64,000 nucleotides of DNA from Fremontodendron californicum (GCA_030761205.1 JAULJL010000041.1:692001-756000); one strand, 5' to 3'. Shown: positions 12,229 to 23,779, counted from the first letter of the stretch. Notes: generated from the sequence alone by a model not told the origin. Program-made: numbers and translations.

Positions 12229-14940
12229 ATCTCCACCTTGGCGAGAATCCACAGAGAGAATTCACATATCAGAGCTTCCTCTTTTCTCCTTCAAATGTAC
12301 ACACCATTACTCACATATTAGGGCACCTACTGCATTGGCATGATTCATCAATGCACTGAGCCTGAGTCAATTTTTCTGTCTACTTCCCAGGAATTTTCTT
12401 AGCTTCTCCAAGATCATCTCGAACTCTGAGCTCAGTTGAGCCTTCAGCCTGTCGATCTCCACCTCGCCTTTTTCAGCAGATAGACAAATGATCCATCTTG
12501 AAGTTTCCGGAAATAAACACAGTGATCAAATTGACTGTGTGTGTACTTTTCATCCTGTCATGAAACAGTCCAACCGTTTGTACAGCTGTCACGGGATTGT
12601 TTCAGACCATACAGTGATCAGTTCAACTTGCTTTTGTAATCTCTGCGACCAGGGACTCCAGAACCATCTGGTTGAGTCATACAAATTTCCTCCTCTACGG
12701 AACCATGGAGGAATGCAGTTTTTACATCAAGTTGAACTATCTTTAGGTTATACTGTGCTACTAAAGCCAATAAGATCCGAATAGATGCATGCTTAACAAC
12801 AGGTGAAAATACCTTATTGTAGTCTATTCCCTTCTTTTTGAGCCTAACCTTTGGCTACCAATCTGGCTTTGTATCTGATACTGTCTTTGCCGGTAGCACT
12901 CTCCTTTTTGGCAAAGACCCATTTGCACCCAATTGATATCTTGAGTGTTGGAAGTGGAACTAACTTCCAAGTCTGATCGCCTCCTTCCACTGGGCATGCT
13001 CAGGGCTGTTTACAGCTTCTTTGTAATTGATCAGAACATCATCATCAATTACTGGAAGGGCGTATGCCACCACGTCTGTGTATCGAGCAGGTTTCCGAAT
13101 ATGTCTATTCGGTCTACTGGTGACAACTGATTCAAGTTGCTGAAAGATTTCCGATGATGACTCCTCCACTTCAATTAAGGTGTCATCAGATTCTGATTCA
13201 AAACTCCACCTGCTTTAGAGAATCTTGGTTCACATTCTCTGGAGTTGACAATTTCAGCATTACAGATTCGTCAAAGGCAACATCTCGGCTTACGATGACT
13301 CTCTTTGACTCAAGGTTCCACAATCGGACTGCTTTTACTCCTTCACTAAAGCCCATGAAGACAGCTTTCTTGGCTCTAGGATCCAGTTTTGCATCCGTAA
13401 CTACGAAGCCGATCATATTCAATGGCAGAATATCCGGACTACACCTCTATGGGAGTCTTCCCATCAATTGCGGTGGAGGTTAGTCTGTTGATAATGTGGG
13501 AGGCGAACAATAAAGCCTCCACCCAAAATGCTTTGCTCAAGCTCGACTGGGATAACATGCAGCGAACTTTATCAACCAAAGTTCGGTTCATCCTTTCTGC
13601 AACTCCATTCTGCTGAGGAGTGCTAGGAACAGTGAAGTGTCGGATTATCCCATCATTCTGTGAGAGGCTGCTGCTCTGCCTGTCACGGTTTCTCTGTCAA
13701 GGAGATACAGATTTCCCTTCATATAACCCTTCATTGCTAAGAATGCTCCACGTACAACTCTCAGGACTCCATTCTGAATGGTCACCTTGTAACCATTTGA
13801 GTCTAAGACCCCCAGTGATATGAGGTTCTTCTTGAGATCAGGGACATACCTTACGTCTGTAAGTTGTCTGATTGTACCGTCATGCATTTTCAGTCGGATC
13901 GTTCCGATGCCTCTAGTGTGACAAGTATTGTCATTGCCCATATGGACAATCCCTCCATCAAACTCTTTGAAGTTTGAGAACCACATCCGGTTCGGACACA
14001 TATGGTAGGAACATCCGGAATCCAGAATCCATTGATCTGAAGAGTGTGTTGTTGTGGAAATTGTAAATGCAGAGTCTTCTTCTCCCTCAGATTCTTGAGC
14101 TACACTCACAATCGACCTCTCCATGTTGGGACAGTTATTCCTCCAATGCCCTTTCTCATGGCAAAAGGCACACTCGTCCCTTGAGAGTCGTGTTCTCGAT
14201 GATCCCCTCCTTGAGCGGGATTTACCTCGCTTGTTTTCTCCGGCTCCTCGGTTGTCCGTCCTGCCTCTGTACACAGTTAAAGCTTCTGGTGTAGTATTCT
14301 GGTGATCATGCTGATCCTTTTTCCGATACTCATTATTCACCAGAGCATTACAAACATTAACATATTCTATATCATTTTTACCATACAACAGTGTAGTGGT
14401 TAAATGATCATAGCTATCAGGCAAGGAATTTAACAGAGTAAGAGCCTTATCTTCATCAGAGATATTTGCATCTAGATTTTCAAGATCAGCGAGGATTTTG
14501 TTAAAACTTACTAGATGCTCCTGCATGGTGATACCTTGCATATACTGGAAGCGGAACAGCTTCTTCTTCAGATAGAGTCTGTTCTCCATGCTTTTTGTCA
14601 TGTACTTGTCCTCAAGTTGTTTCCAGAGAGTTTTTGCATTATTCTCTCTCATGACAAAGTACTTCTGGTCCTTGGCTAGGCATAACCGGATTGTGCCACA
14701 AGCCTGACGGTTGACAAACTTCCAGTCATCTTCAGAAATATCTCTGGGCCTGTCTTCCAGAGCGATATACGAACCCTCTCGGAATAACAGATCCTGAACT
14801 TCGCACTGCCACATGCCAAAGTTGGTGGTGCCATCATATTTCTCCACCTCGAACTTTGCAGTGGTCATCGAGTTCTTTCTGATATAAGAACTTGATCGTG
14901 CGCTACTGGTTGTTTCATGTGTCTCTAATGATTCTGCCAT
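12229..14940 (-). pseudogene. Truncated copia gag-pol
   Basis: Translation starts at the ATG at 14940. The frame to 13645 (431 codons) encodes Gag, a CCHC knuckle (about residues 256-269, CAFCHEKGHWRNNC), the protease motif WILDSGCSYHM (about residue 303) and the start of the pre-integrase region. The sequence then jumps out of frame to the end of integrase (PQQNGVAERMN, about 13590-13620), so the first part of the catalytic core is deleted. The SH3-like IN C-terminal piece (13198-13422), the IN-RT linker and the RT start (QLDVKTAFLHG, about 12740) follow. RT then breaks off, and a remnant similar to the 'SSEFEM' region lies next to the polypurine tract. Several in-frame stops occur in the pol remnants. 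Only Gag and protease could be made. Confidence 0.88.
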
Positions 14941-15179
14941 GGTAATAAAACAAAATTACCAACAAAGTGTTTTTCCGGTACCTGTATGGAAAAACGGATG
15001 CCGCGGTTGAGTCCGGAATAGTCGAAATAGCCAGGAACGAGTCCAACTGTGTAAATTTTGGACACACGGTGAATATTCTGCAAATATTCTGCTACAAATG
15101 GCTCGAAATGGACTCGGTTTAGCTCAACCGGCTCGGAAAAGTCTCGGAATAGTGTTCTGAAACGGCTCAAAAAATAGCC

Positions 15180-15480
15180 CGAAAAAGTTGGTCGGACCTG
15201 CGGCGGCGCGTGGGCGGCGTACGGCGGCGCGTGCGGCGGCGCGTGGAGCGCGTGGAGCTGTTTGGGTGGCCGGCGCGTGGGGGCGCGTGGGGCGCGTGGG
15301 CTTCACGCGTCTTCAACCTCTGGAGGCGCGTGCGGCGCGTGCTGCGCGTGGGTGTCACGCGTCTGCAACCCCTGGTGGCGCGTGCGGCGCGTGGGCGCGT
15401 GGACTTCACTCTCAGCCCTTCTGGCGGCGCGTGCGGGCGCGTGCGGGGTCTTCTGGGCCTCCGGTTGATTCTGCTGCACT
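15180..15480 (-). repeat. GC-rich CGCGTG/GGCGCG minisatellite in the copia leader
   Basis: About 300 bp of strongly GC-rich DNA made of variants of ggcgcgtg, occurring many times, in an otherwise AT-rich window. It lies in the untranslated leader between the primer binding site and gag. Open frames in several registers here are compositional and are not proposed as genes. Confidence 0.85.
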
Positions 15481-15580
15481 CCTCTCAACGACCTCTTCAA
15501 CCTGGTATTTTCAAAACACAATTTGGAGCACTTTTGAAAAACGGACAGAATCGAACAAACTCGGTTTTACGTAAAAATTG

Positions 15581-15592
15581 GCTCTGATACCA
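15581..15592 (-). promoter_or_regulatory. Primer binding site (initiator tRNA-Met type)
   Basis: TGGTATCAGAGC on the minus strand, three bases inside the 5' LTR boundary, the usual copia arrangement. Confidence 0.9.
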
Positions 15593-15595
15593 ATT

Positions 15596-16149
15596 TGTTG
15601 TGCGGAAGCGAATTGATATTACTAAAACCGATTTAAACACACTGAAAAAACACCGATATTTTACGTGGTTCGGCAACTGTGCCAACGTCCACGGGAGGAG
15701 GAGCTTGAAGCTTTGTATTAATGGAGTTTAGAGTACAAACATATACCGAATTCAAGGTGCTACACAAGCACTGAACTCACAACTCAACACAATACCGAAT
15801 TACTCTATAAACACAGAGTATTTGCTTCAACAATTTAGCTCTAACACATACTCAACTCTACTCTACTCTCTCATCTCTACATGGCTATTTATAGCCATAA
15901 TATCAAGGTGTGAACATGCATCAAGTGGCAGCCACCATAGCCAACCATAGCCACCATCCACCACCTATCTTGGTGTGAACACATGCAAGTGGTAGCCACC
16001 ATAGCCACCATCCATTTGCAAGTGGTAGCTTCCATTATTGGTGGTGCAAGTGGTGCAAGTGGTAGCTCCATTATTGGTGCTAAGCCACCTATGGTGAATG
16101 AGCCATATTCAAGCTATATTCAAGCCATATTCTAAGCCATATTCCAACA
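15596..16149 (-). repeat. 5' LTR of the 4.5-kb copia element
   Basis: 554 bp, nearly identical to 11675-12228. A TATA box (TATAAATA, minus, 15893-15886) lies mid-LTR and would drive transcription toward lower coordinates. Confidence 0.95.
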
Positions 16150-16154
16150 CTTAG

Positions 16155-16611
16155 GATTTTCATTTTTCCTAAAATCAAATTTGAGTTGATAGTTTTACAA
16201 AATGAATAATGAAAAAAAAAATGAAAAAAGAACATATAATTATATATATATATATGCGTACTTGTAATTGGGGTTGGTATATGGGAGTCGATCTTTAAAA
16301 TTAATTTTACGGTCCAATACCAAAACACGATAGGAATCCTTCTCATTATACTCCCAATTCGGCAAAATTCCAAAGGACCCTCAATTTCGCTGAGGTTTGA
16401 CTAAGCAAAGATTTCTTAGTCTAGCTCATCTCGATTTATTATTTTATTACATAATTAATAATATATTTGCATTTGCATTTAAATTTATATTTAAATTTAA
16501 ATTTGAATTTGAATTTAAATTTAATAAAAATTAATTTATAATTTTTTCTCATTTCATAAATCTCATCTTCAATTCAGAATTCAAACAGAGAATTAAAAAA
16601 AAAGTGTTTTA
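16155..16611. other. Intergenic spacer between two copia elements
   Basis: AT-rich, with a run of aaatttgaattt-type words at 16470-16530. No gene seen. Positions 16607-16611 (tttta) are the target duplication of the next element. Confidence 0.6.
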
Positions 16612-17174
16612 TGTTGAAAGTCACCGACTACTCAAATTTTCTGGAGTTCTCTTCTTTGTTCTTTTTCTAGATTATTCTTCAATCTTCTTCTTAGAAATTT
16701 CTTCATCCCCCTCTCTAGAATTGTCTACATAATTCTTTAATTCTCTTTAGATTTCTTTCTAGAAATCTCTCCAATCTTTTCTTCCTAGATTATTCTTTAG
16801 TTTTCTATCTAGATGTTTCTCCAATCTTTTAGTTCTAGATTTCTCCTCTACTTAATGTAACCGACAATGATAAGTCGGTCTAGCATAATTATAAATAGGT
16901 GTGTGCTAGTTGAGTGGAGTAAGTGAAAGTGGTGAGCAAGAAAACAAAGAGTGAATAGTAAAGTGAAAAAGAGTTTGTGTGAGGTTGTCTCCATTGTTAG
17001 TTGGTGTTCACACCAATTGTATTTGGTCTTTTCTCATATTAATAAAAGAGTTGTTTTTCGAAAGTTACTGTAGCTTCCCGAAATAAAGTTACTGTAGCGT
17101 ATCGAGAAAGTTACTGTAGCAAATCGATACTGTAGCACAAAACTACAATCGGTATCGAGGGTCAAAAATCAACA
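16612..17174 (+). repeat. 5' LTR of the intact copia element
   Basis: 563 bp, TG...CA. TATA box TATAAATA at 16890-16897. The R/U5 part has four copies of the word ttactgtagc or actgtagc (17060-17140), shared with the LTRs at 33755, 36395 and 60108. Confidence 0.95.
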
Positions 17175-17177
17175 AAT

Positions 17178-17189
17178 TGGTATCAGAGC
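17178..17189 (+). promoter_or_regulatory. Primer binding site (initiator tRNA-Met type)
   Basis: TGGTATCAGAGC, three bases after the 5' LTR end at 17174. Confidence 0.92.
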
Positions 17190-17385
17190 TAGACGGTCAG
17201 GGACCGGAGTACGCATATCGGAGAAAGACAATCTGGGACTGTGAAGATTATTGGTCTGGGACCAAGACGATCGAGGATCGTAGTTCGTGGAGACGTGGAA
17301 ATTCTGCCGGTACACGGTTAGGGACTGTGAAATTAAGTGAACGAGAATCAAATTTGAGGTAAGTGCAGGACACTCTCAAGACACT

Positions 17386-20300
17386 ATGGCAGATATTTCT
17401 AATTCCGCTAGCAACATCGAGAAGCTCAATGAAAACAATTACAATACGTGGAGCATCCGGATGCAATATTACATGCTCGGGCAAGATTTATGGGATATTG
17501 TTAACGGTGAAGCTTCAACACCACCAACAGATGCCGGAGAACTAAGAAAATGGAAGATCAAAGCTGGTAAGGCCATGTACGTGTTATCAGTCACCATTGA
17601 GGATGGTTTATTACAACGCATCAAGGATGCAAAGACACCGAGGGAAACCTGGGACACACTCACAATGCTGTTCGCGAGGAAAAATGATGCTAGGCTCCGA
17701 CAATTGGAGAATGAACTCCTGTCAATCTCGCAGCAAAATATGTCGGTAAGCGAATATTTCTCTAAAGTTAAAACTCTTTGTGATGAAATTTCAAAACTAG
17801 ATCCAGAAAATGCCATTACCGAAACGAGGATGAGAAGAATTATCATCCATGGCTTGCGATCTGAATACAACGGGATTGTTACTGCAACTCGTGGATGGAG
17901 CAAAGAACCAACTTTAACTGAGTTGGAAAATATCCTTGCAAATCAAGAGGCTTTAGATAACCAAATGTCTAAAGTCTCGATAAAAGATGACGAGAAAGCA
18001 CTCTTTAGTAATAAAAGAGGCTTTAATAAAAGAAGCAAAGTTGCTACAAAGCCAGGCGTGGAAGAAAATAAATTTCGAAGGCAAGAAACATGGCCAAAGC
18101 AAGGGGGAAGGAGCTTTCGGCAAGAGGGAGCCCAGCATGTTCGAGAAAGAGACAAAAATGAAAATAGGTATCGTCGTCAAAACAATCAGTGTTACAACTG
18201 TGGAAAATCTGGTCACTTTGCTCGAGACTGTCGGTTTAAGCAAGTCCAAGGCAACGCGGCAACCTCGTCACGAGAAGAGAATAATAGCGAAGAAGAGTGG
18301 GATTTTCAAGCATCAATTGCTATTGAAGAATGCGAAGAACTTGCAGCTGCTTGCATCACCGAGTCAGAAGAAGAGTGTTCACTCGCATCGGTGAGTAAAT
18401 TAATCGACTATAATAATGATTGGATAGTTGATTCTGGATGCTCAAATCACATGACTGGAGATAAGGAGAAGTTGACTAATACCTCAACATACAAAGGAGA
18501 ACGAGTTGTGGTAACTGCAAATAATTCAAGGTTACCTATTACTCACATCGGCCAAACAACTATTGTGCCACGGTTTAGTCCACACCAAATCGAGCTGCAA
18601 AACGTATTCCATGTGCCAGGTATGAAGAAAAATCTGCTATCAGTTTCACAACTCACTGCCTCAGGAAATTATGTCGTGTTTGGTCCAGATGATGTGAAAG
18701 TATATCCAAACTTAAAGCCAACAAGTACACCAATAATGGAAGAGAAGCGTCTGGAATCAGTCTATGTTATGTCCGCTCAGACTGCATATGTGGACAAGAC
18801 AAGAAAGAATGAAACAGCTGACTTGTGGCATGCGAGGCTTGGGCACGTGAGTTACCTCAAGTTAAAGGTAATGATGAAAAAGTCTATGCTCAAAGGTCTT
18901 CCTCAATTAGACATTCAAGAAAACACAGTATGTGCCGGGTGCCAATATGGGAAAGCTCACCAGTTGCCATACGAGGAGTCAAAGTTTAGAGCTAAGGAGC
19001 CTCTCCAGCTAATTCACTCAGACGTGTTCGGGAAGATAAAGCAACCTTCTGTCAGTGGCTGCCAATACATGATAACTTTCATTGATGATTTTTCAAGGTA
19101 CGTCTGGATTGACTTTATGAAAGAAAAATCAGAGGCACTTACTAAATTTATAGAGTTCAAAGAAAAGATGGAAAAAGAAGTAGGCCGAAAGATACAATGC
19201 CTACGCACAGATAACGGGGGAGAATACACATCCAAGGAGTTTTCAGAATTCTTACAGGAATGCAAGATACGCCGACAATTGACTTGTCCGAACACTCCAC
19301 AACAAAATGGAGTTGCCGAGAGAAAGAATCGGCATTTGGCTGAGATATGTCGAAGCATGTTACATGCGAAGAATGTGCCACCTCGTTTTTGGGCAGAATG
19401 CATGAAGACTGCAGCTCACGTGACTAATAGGCTTCCACAAGCAATGCTTGGTTTTATCTCACCCTTTGAGAAACTATGGAACATCAAACCCACGGTGAGT
19501 CACTTTCGAGTATTTGGTTGTGTATGTTATGTATTTGTACCAGATCATTTACGTAGCAAATTCGACAAAAAGGCAATTCGTTGCATATTTGTGGGATATG
19601 ACGATCAAAGAAAAGGGTGGAGATGTTGTGATCCAACGAGTGGCAGATGCTATGTATCTAGAAATGTTGTGTTCGATGAAGCTTCGTCATGGTGGTCACC
19701 ACAAGCAGCTCTGTTGCCAGACTCAAAAGAGATTGAAGAAAAACTTCAAGAAAATATGGAGGAACAAATTGAGCTTGAAAAGACTCAACCAAGTGACGAG
19801 TATTCAGAAAAGGCTCTTGATGGGGAAAAGTTATTTCGAGAAAATGAGTTCGATGAAAGAGATTCTCAGCCACTTCTGCGTAGGTCATCACGACAACGCA
19901 AACCAAATCTTAAGTATGCTAATGCTGCTCTAATTGAAGAAATAGAGCCAACAACTTATGAAGAGGCATCTGAGAAATTGGAGTGGAGAAAAGCCATGGA
20001 AGAAGAAGTTCAAGCCCTGAAACAAAACGAGACATGGGAGTTGGTGCCAAAGCCGAAGAAGATTGAACCCATCTCATGTAAATGGGTTTATAAAATAAAG
20101 ACTCGACCCGATGGATCGATAGAAAGGTATAAGGCTCGATTGGTGGCTCGCGGATTCTCTCAAAAGTATGGGGTGGACTATGATGAGACATTTAGTCCGG
20201 TTGCAAAGATTACAACAGTACGAGTATTACTTGCCCTTGCAGCAAGCAAATCTTGGAAGTTATGGCAAATGGATGTGAAAAATGCCTTCTTGCACGGAGA

Positions 20301-21489
20301 GCTAGATCGAGAGATTTATATGGAGCAGCCCGAAGGATTCACAAGTAAAGTTCATCCGGATTATGTGTGTAAGTTGAAAAAGGCACTCTACGGATTAAAA
20401 CAAGCACCGAGAGCATGGTACGGTAAAATTGCCGAATTCCTAATACAAAGTGGTTACTCAGTTGCAGCAGCAGATTCGAACTTGTTCGTGAAAGAAAAAG
20501 GAGGTAAGTTGGCAATAGTCTTGGTTTACGTGGATGATCTAATCATCACCGGAGACAACGAAAAAGAAATCAAACAAACTAGAGGCAATCTCTCAATACG
20601 TTTTCAAATGAAAGAGCTTGGAGAGCTGAATCACTTTCTCGGGCTAGAAGTAATCCGTACCAAAGTAGGAATATTCTTATCTCAACACAAGTATGCAAAA
20701 GATCTTATACACAAATTCAGGATGACTGATTGCAAGTCGATATCTACGCCTATGGAAGCCAATGCAAGACTCTGTAGTGAAGAAGGCAAAGAATTGGAAG
20801 ACTCAACAAGTTATAGGCAACTAGTGGGTAGTCTAATCTACCTTACATTAATAAGACCCGACATTGCATTCGCTGTTGGAGTAGCTAGCCGATTCATGGA
20901 GAAACCAAGGAAACCTCACTTAGATGCGGTTCGACGAATCTTGAGGTACGTAAAAGGAACTATTGATTTTGGACTTCTATACAAAAAGGGAGTTCCGTGC
21001 CAAGTTATAGGATATTGTGATGCCGATTATGGTGGAGATCATGATACAAGACGATCAACAACTGGCTACATGTTTAGTCTTGGATCCGGCATAATCTCTT
21101 GGTGTAGCAAAAGACAACCTACAGTATCATTGTCAACTACAGAAGCAGAATATAGAGCAGCAGCTATGGCAGCACAAGAAAGCACGTGGTTGATACAGCT
21201 GTTAAAGGACCTGCACCAACCGATTGACTCTCCAGTACAACTCTATTGCGATAATCAGTCAGCAATAAGCTTAGCTGAAAATCCAGTCTTTCATGCCAGA
21301 ACCAAGCACGTAGAAATACATTATCATTTTGTACGTGAAAAAGTACTTCAACGAGATGTTGAACTGAAATACATCAAGACTGAAGAACAAGTAGCTGACT
21401 TGTTTACCAAGGGACTTAGCGGTGCAAAATTCGATGAGTTCAGAAGACAACTTGGCATGACTACCAAAGCGAGCATCAAGAGAGAGTAG
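17386..21489 (+). CDS. Copia Gag-Pol polyprotein, intact
   Basis: 1367 codons without a stop. Order: Gag (1-260); CCHC knuckle CYNCGKSGHFARDC (269-282); aspartic protease WIVDSGC (346-352, Asp349); GAG-pre-integrase zinc region (about 483-525); integrase core with Asp546, Asp609 and Glu645, the last two 35 residues apart; SH3-like C-terminal part; RT with QMDVKNAFLHG and YVDD (1048-1051); RNase H with CDADY (Asp1212) and TTEAEY (Glu1253); and ADLFTKGL near the end. This is the copia order (PR-IN-RT-RH). The polyprotein would cleave itself and convert element RNA to DNA in cytoplasmic particles before integration. All catalytic residues I could check are present, so the copy may be competent, although its 3' LTR is now disrupted. 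The ATG at 17386 is the first in frame, 211 nt after the LTR. It is a plausible helper for the gag-only relative at 33755-36895. Confidence 0.95.
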   Translation: MADISNSASNIEKLNENNYNTWSIRMQYYMLGQDLWDIVNGEASTPPTDAGELRKWKIKAGKAMYVLSVTIEDGLLQRIKDAKTPRETWDTLTMLFARKNDARLRQLENELLSISQQNMSVSEYFSKVKTLCDEISKLDPENAITETRMRRIIIHGLRSEYNGIVTATRGWSKEPTLTELENILANQEALDNQMSKVSIKDDEKALFSNKRGFNKRSKVATKPGVEENKFRRQETWPKQGGRSFRQEGAQHVRERDKNENRYRRQNNQCYNCGKSGHFARDCRFKQVQGNAATSSREENNSEEEWDFQASIAIEECEELAAACITESEEECSLASVSKLIDYNNDWIVDSGCSNHMTGDKEKLTNTSTYKGERVVVTANNSRLPITHIGQTTIVPRFSPHQIELQNVFHVPGMKKNLLSVSQLTASGNYVVFGPDDVKVYPNLKPTSTPIMEEKRLESVYVMSAQTAYVDKTRKNETADLWHARLGHVSYLKLKVMMKKSMLKGLPQLDIQENTVCAGCQYGKAHQLPYEESKFRAKEPLQLIHSDVFGKIKQPSVSGCQYMITFIDDFSRYVWIDFMKEKSEALTKFIEFKEKMEKEVGRKIQCLRTDNGGEYTSKEFSEFLQECKIRRQLTCPNTPQQNGVAERKNRHLAEICRSMLHAKNVPPRFWAECMKTAAHVTNRLPQAMLGFISPFEKLWNIKPTVSHFRVFGCVCYVFVPDHLRSKFDKKAIRCIFVGYDDQRKGWRCCDPTSGRCYVSRNVVFDEASSWWSPQAALLPDSKEIEEKLQENMEEQIELEKTQPSDEYSEKALDGEKLFRENEFDERDSQPLLRRSSRQRKPNLKYANAALIEEIEPTTYEEASEKLEWRKAMEEEVQALKQNETWELVPKPKKIEPISCKWVYKIKTRPDGSIERYKARLVARGFSQKYGVDYDETFSPVAKITTVRVLLALAASKSWKLWQMDVKNAFLHGELDREIYMEQPEGFTSKVHPDYVCKLKKALYGLKQAPRAWYGKIAEFLIQSGYSVAAADSNLFVKEKGGKLAIVLVYVDDLIITGDNEKEIKQTRGNLSIRFQMKELGELNHFLGLEVIRTKVGIFLSQHKYAKDLIHKFRMTDCKSISTPMEANARLCSEEGKELEDSTSYRQLVGSLIYLTLIRPDIAFAVGVASRFMEKPRKPHLDAVRRILRYVKGTIDFGLLYKKGVPCQVIGYCDADYGGDHDTRRSTTGYMFSLGSGIISWCSKRQPTVSLSTTEAEYRAAAMAAQESTWLIQLLKDLHQPIDSPVQLYCDNQSAISLAENPVFHARTKHVEIHYHFVREKVLQRDVELKYIKTEEQVADLFTKGLSGAKFDEFRRQLGMTTKASIKRE

Positions 21490-21503
21490 TCGTTGAGGGG
21501 GAG

Positions 21504-21583
21504 TGTTGAAAGTCACCGACTACTCAAATTTTCTGGAGTTCTCTTCTTTGTTCTTTTTCTAGATTATTTTTCAATCTTCTTCC
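21504..21583 (+). repeat. 3' LTR of the intact copia element, left part
   Basis: The first 80 bp of the 563-bp LTR, starting tgttgaaagtcaccgac, ending in cttcc, the target duplication of the Athila-like insertion. Confidence 0.93.
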
Positions 21584-23648
21584 TGATAACTCGTATAATT
21601 ATATAGTTTTTAGTTATGTTTTATTATTGTTTTGTGTCAAATACGAGTTATTATTGTTTAGTCTAATTGTGTTTATGATCTTTTATATTTTTATGTAATT
21701 TGGTGTTTTTCACAAGTTTCTTTGAGTGATTTCAGATTACTAGAATTAAGGGCAAATCCAGTTCAGTTCCAGTTCCAACACCTTTTTCCATATCAGCTAT
21801 ATCTGGAGTTTCACTGAAGCAATAAGGCTGAAATTTTAACCATGCAAAGTTAAGAGGCATATCTATCTTTTTCATGTTTTACACTTCTTGAAGAGGAGTC
21901 GTTTGCCCTAGCGAAATCAACCATCAAGTTGGCTGATGTGCAATGACGTCTGTCCTGAGCATTTTTTGCATTTTGACCATATCGTCCGATACACATCAGC
22001 AAATGAGCTGATTCTAACGGCTATGGATCAATAACTGATAGGGGAACATTTGTCTAGAAGACCATGTGATCAGATAAAGCCTCCAATATTGAAGAAATCG
22101 ACCATCAAGTTGGCTGATGTGCAATGACGTCTGTGCTGACCTGTTTTCGTATTTTGCCCATATCTTCTTCTCCACATCAGCAAATGAGCTGATTCCAACG
22201 GCTATGAATCAATAACTCATAGGGGAACATTTTTCTCGAAGGCCATGTGATCAGATCAGGCCTCCAATATTGACAAAATCGACCATCAAGTTGGCTGATC
22301 AAAATGGTCATACAATATGACGAAAATTGTTAGAAAAATGCACCCACCTATTATACCTACCTTTGAAATTTGTAAAGCTTGTATCTTGTCATTTAGCCCT
22401 CCAAAATGTGTATAAATAGAGGGCCTTGGATGATTGTAGAGGATCATATTGTACATAGGTAGGATATTAGCCATTGTAATAAAATTCTCTAAGTTTTCTT
22501 CTTCTTTCTTTTCTCTAGTTTTGTTTTTCTTTAGAAAGAGCAAGAGGTTGGATAATTAATATTCTTCCTTTTCTTCTTTCTTTCTTTTATTTTCTTCTTA
22601 GATTTTCTTTAATTTTATGTTTATGTTTACAATGCCTATGCTAGGCTAAACTTCTATTTGGTTAAGGGTGATTTCAAAGCCCTAGACATGTTTTGTGATT
22701 GATTTTCAGATTCTATCTATCATTAATTTTCTATCAAAGTTGCTTATGTTCTTCTACAAGAATTGTTCATGATGTTGTCTTGATTTATTTAGGTGTACAA
22801 CTAGATAGATCTTGATAATTATCTATTGCTAGTTTAGGAGTCTTGATCCGTGTAATTGTCTTGATTTCCTATTCATAAGTGGCAATTTGTGATTAATGAT
22901 TATGGTCAAGTTTTCAATAATTGCAAAGTGGAACATAACCTAAGTTGAACAATCCGAGCTTATGTGTTTGTTGCTTAGATCAACCTATCTTTCTCATCAT
23001 AAAGCTGCCATTAAATTGAATTTAGAGAGCTTATTCTAGGTTGTTTAATGGTTAGAGATTAAATAGAGAGCTTGTTCTATTTAACGACAAACTAAGGAAA
23101 GATTGGGATAACAGAGCTTGTTGTTATCTACGGTTGTTAACTTTGATAGTTGGTTGATATTGATAGATCTGAAATTGATTCTTAATGATGTCTAGTGGTG
23201 GAGAATGAAACCTTAACCATATTTTTCATATTTGATTCTTCTTACTTACTTGTTTTCTTACTTTTTTAGTTTGCTTATTTTTTTATATTTATTTTTATTG
23301 GCTGGTTATACCGCCTAATTTGTATATTAACTTTGTTTTATTTTTATTGGCTGGTTATACCGCCTAATTTAGTATATATATTTTTATTGGCTGGTTATAC
23401 CATCTAATTTAGTATATATATTTTTATTGGCTGGTTATACCGCCTTGCATCTTATTCTTATTATTTACTTTAGTTTAAATCTGGCTTCAAAAACCCCTTT
23501 TCTTTTATTGTTCTTGAATTTAAGTTTTAAACTATTAACTTATAAACTAAAACCCAATCCCTGAGGACTCGACCCTTGCTAACTACTATACTTACAATTT
23601 ATCTTTTTAGTGCAAGGTTAAATAAGATACACTCTTTTGGGTGCATCA
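21584..23648 (+). repeat. 5' LTR of the Athila-like element
   Basis: 2065 bp. TATA box TATAAATA at 22411-22418. It holds a 181-bp direct duplication (units at 21921 and 22102, with a truncated third start at 22283) and a four-copy tandem repeat at 23304-23450 (unit about 40 bp containing ggctggttataccgcc). Confidence 0.93.
21921..22300 (+). repeat. 181-bp direct repeats inside the Athila-like LTR
   Basis: Copies begin ccatcaagttggctgatg at 21921 and 22102; a third start at 22283 is cut short after about 20 bp. The paired words cacatcagcaaatgagctga lie in each full unit. The repeats sit directly upstream of the TATA box, where enhancer-like U3 repeats would be expected. The same array is in the 3' LTR (about 26890-27270). 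Confidence 0.9.
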
Positions 23649-23654
23649 AATTTT

Positions 23655-23672
23655 TGGCGCCGTTGCCGGGGA
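23655..23672 (+). promoter_or_regulatory. Primer binding site (tRNA-Asp type)
   Basis: TGGCGCCGTTGCCGGGGA, six bases after the LTR end at 23648; this type is common in Athila and related gypsy elements. Confidence 0.85.
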
Positions 23673-23779
23673 TTGTTTTCTTTAGTTTATTTGTTACTTG
23701 GTTTATTCTTATTTTCAGTTCTAATTAGTTCTATTTTCTTGTACATACAAGTTTTTCTTATCAAATTTTGAAAAAGAAA

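Larger units (their letters stand above)
11675..16149 (-). mobile_element. Ty1/copia element, internally deleted and non-autonomous (minus strand)
   Basis: A complete LTR structure with TSD cttag at 11670-11674 and 16150-16154. The LTRs are 11675-12228 and 15596-16149, 554 bp each, starting TG and ending CA, with one difference noticed by eye (11763 t versus 15684 a). The primer binding site is TGGTATCAGAGC (minus, 15592-15581), the initiator-Met type. The polypurine tract AAGGTGGAGATTG lies just right of 12228. The body keeps gag, protease and pieces of integrase and RT but lacks the integrase catalytic centre and the RT/RNase H catalytic region. Near-identical LTRs with a defective body point to recent mobilisation by enzymes supplied in trans. 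Confidence 0.95.

Noticed and set aside
15188..15587. Overlapping open frames rich in Arg, Ala and Gly
   Set aside because: They result from the CGCGTG repeat in several frames on both strands; no domain and no conserved start.
22286..22543. 85-codon minus frame found in both Athila-like LTRs (also 27254-27511)
   Set aside because: Duplicated only because the LTR is; antisense to the promoter region and without family features.
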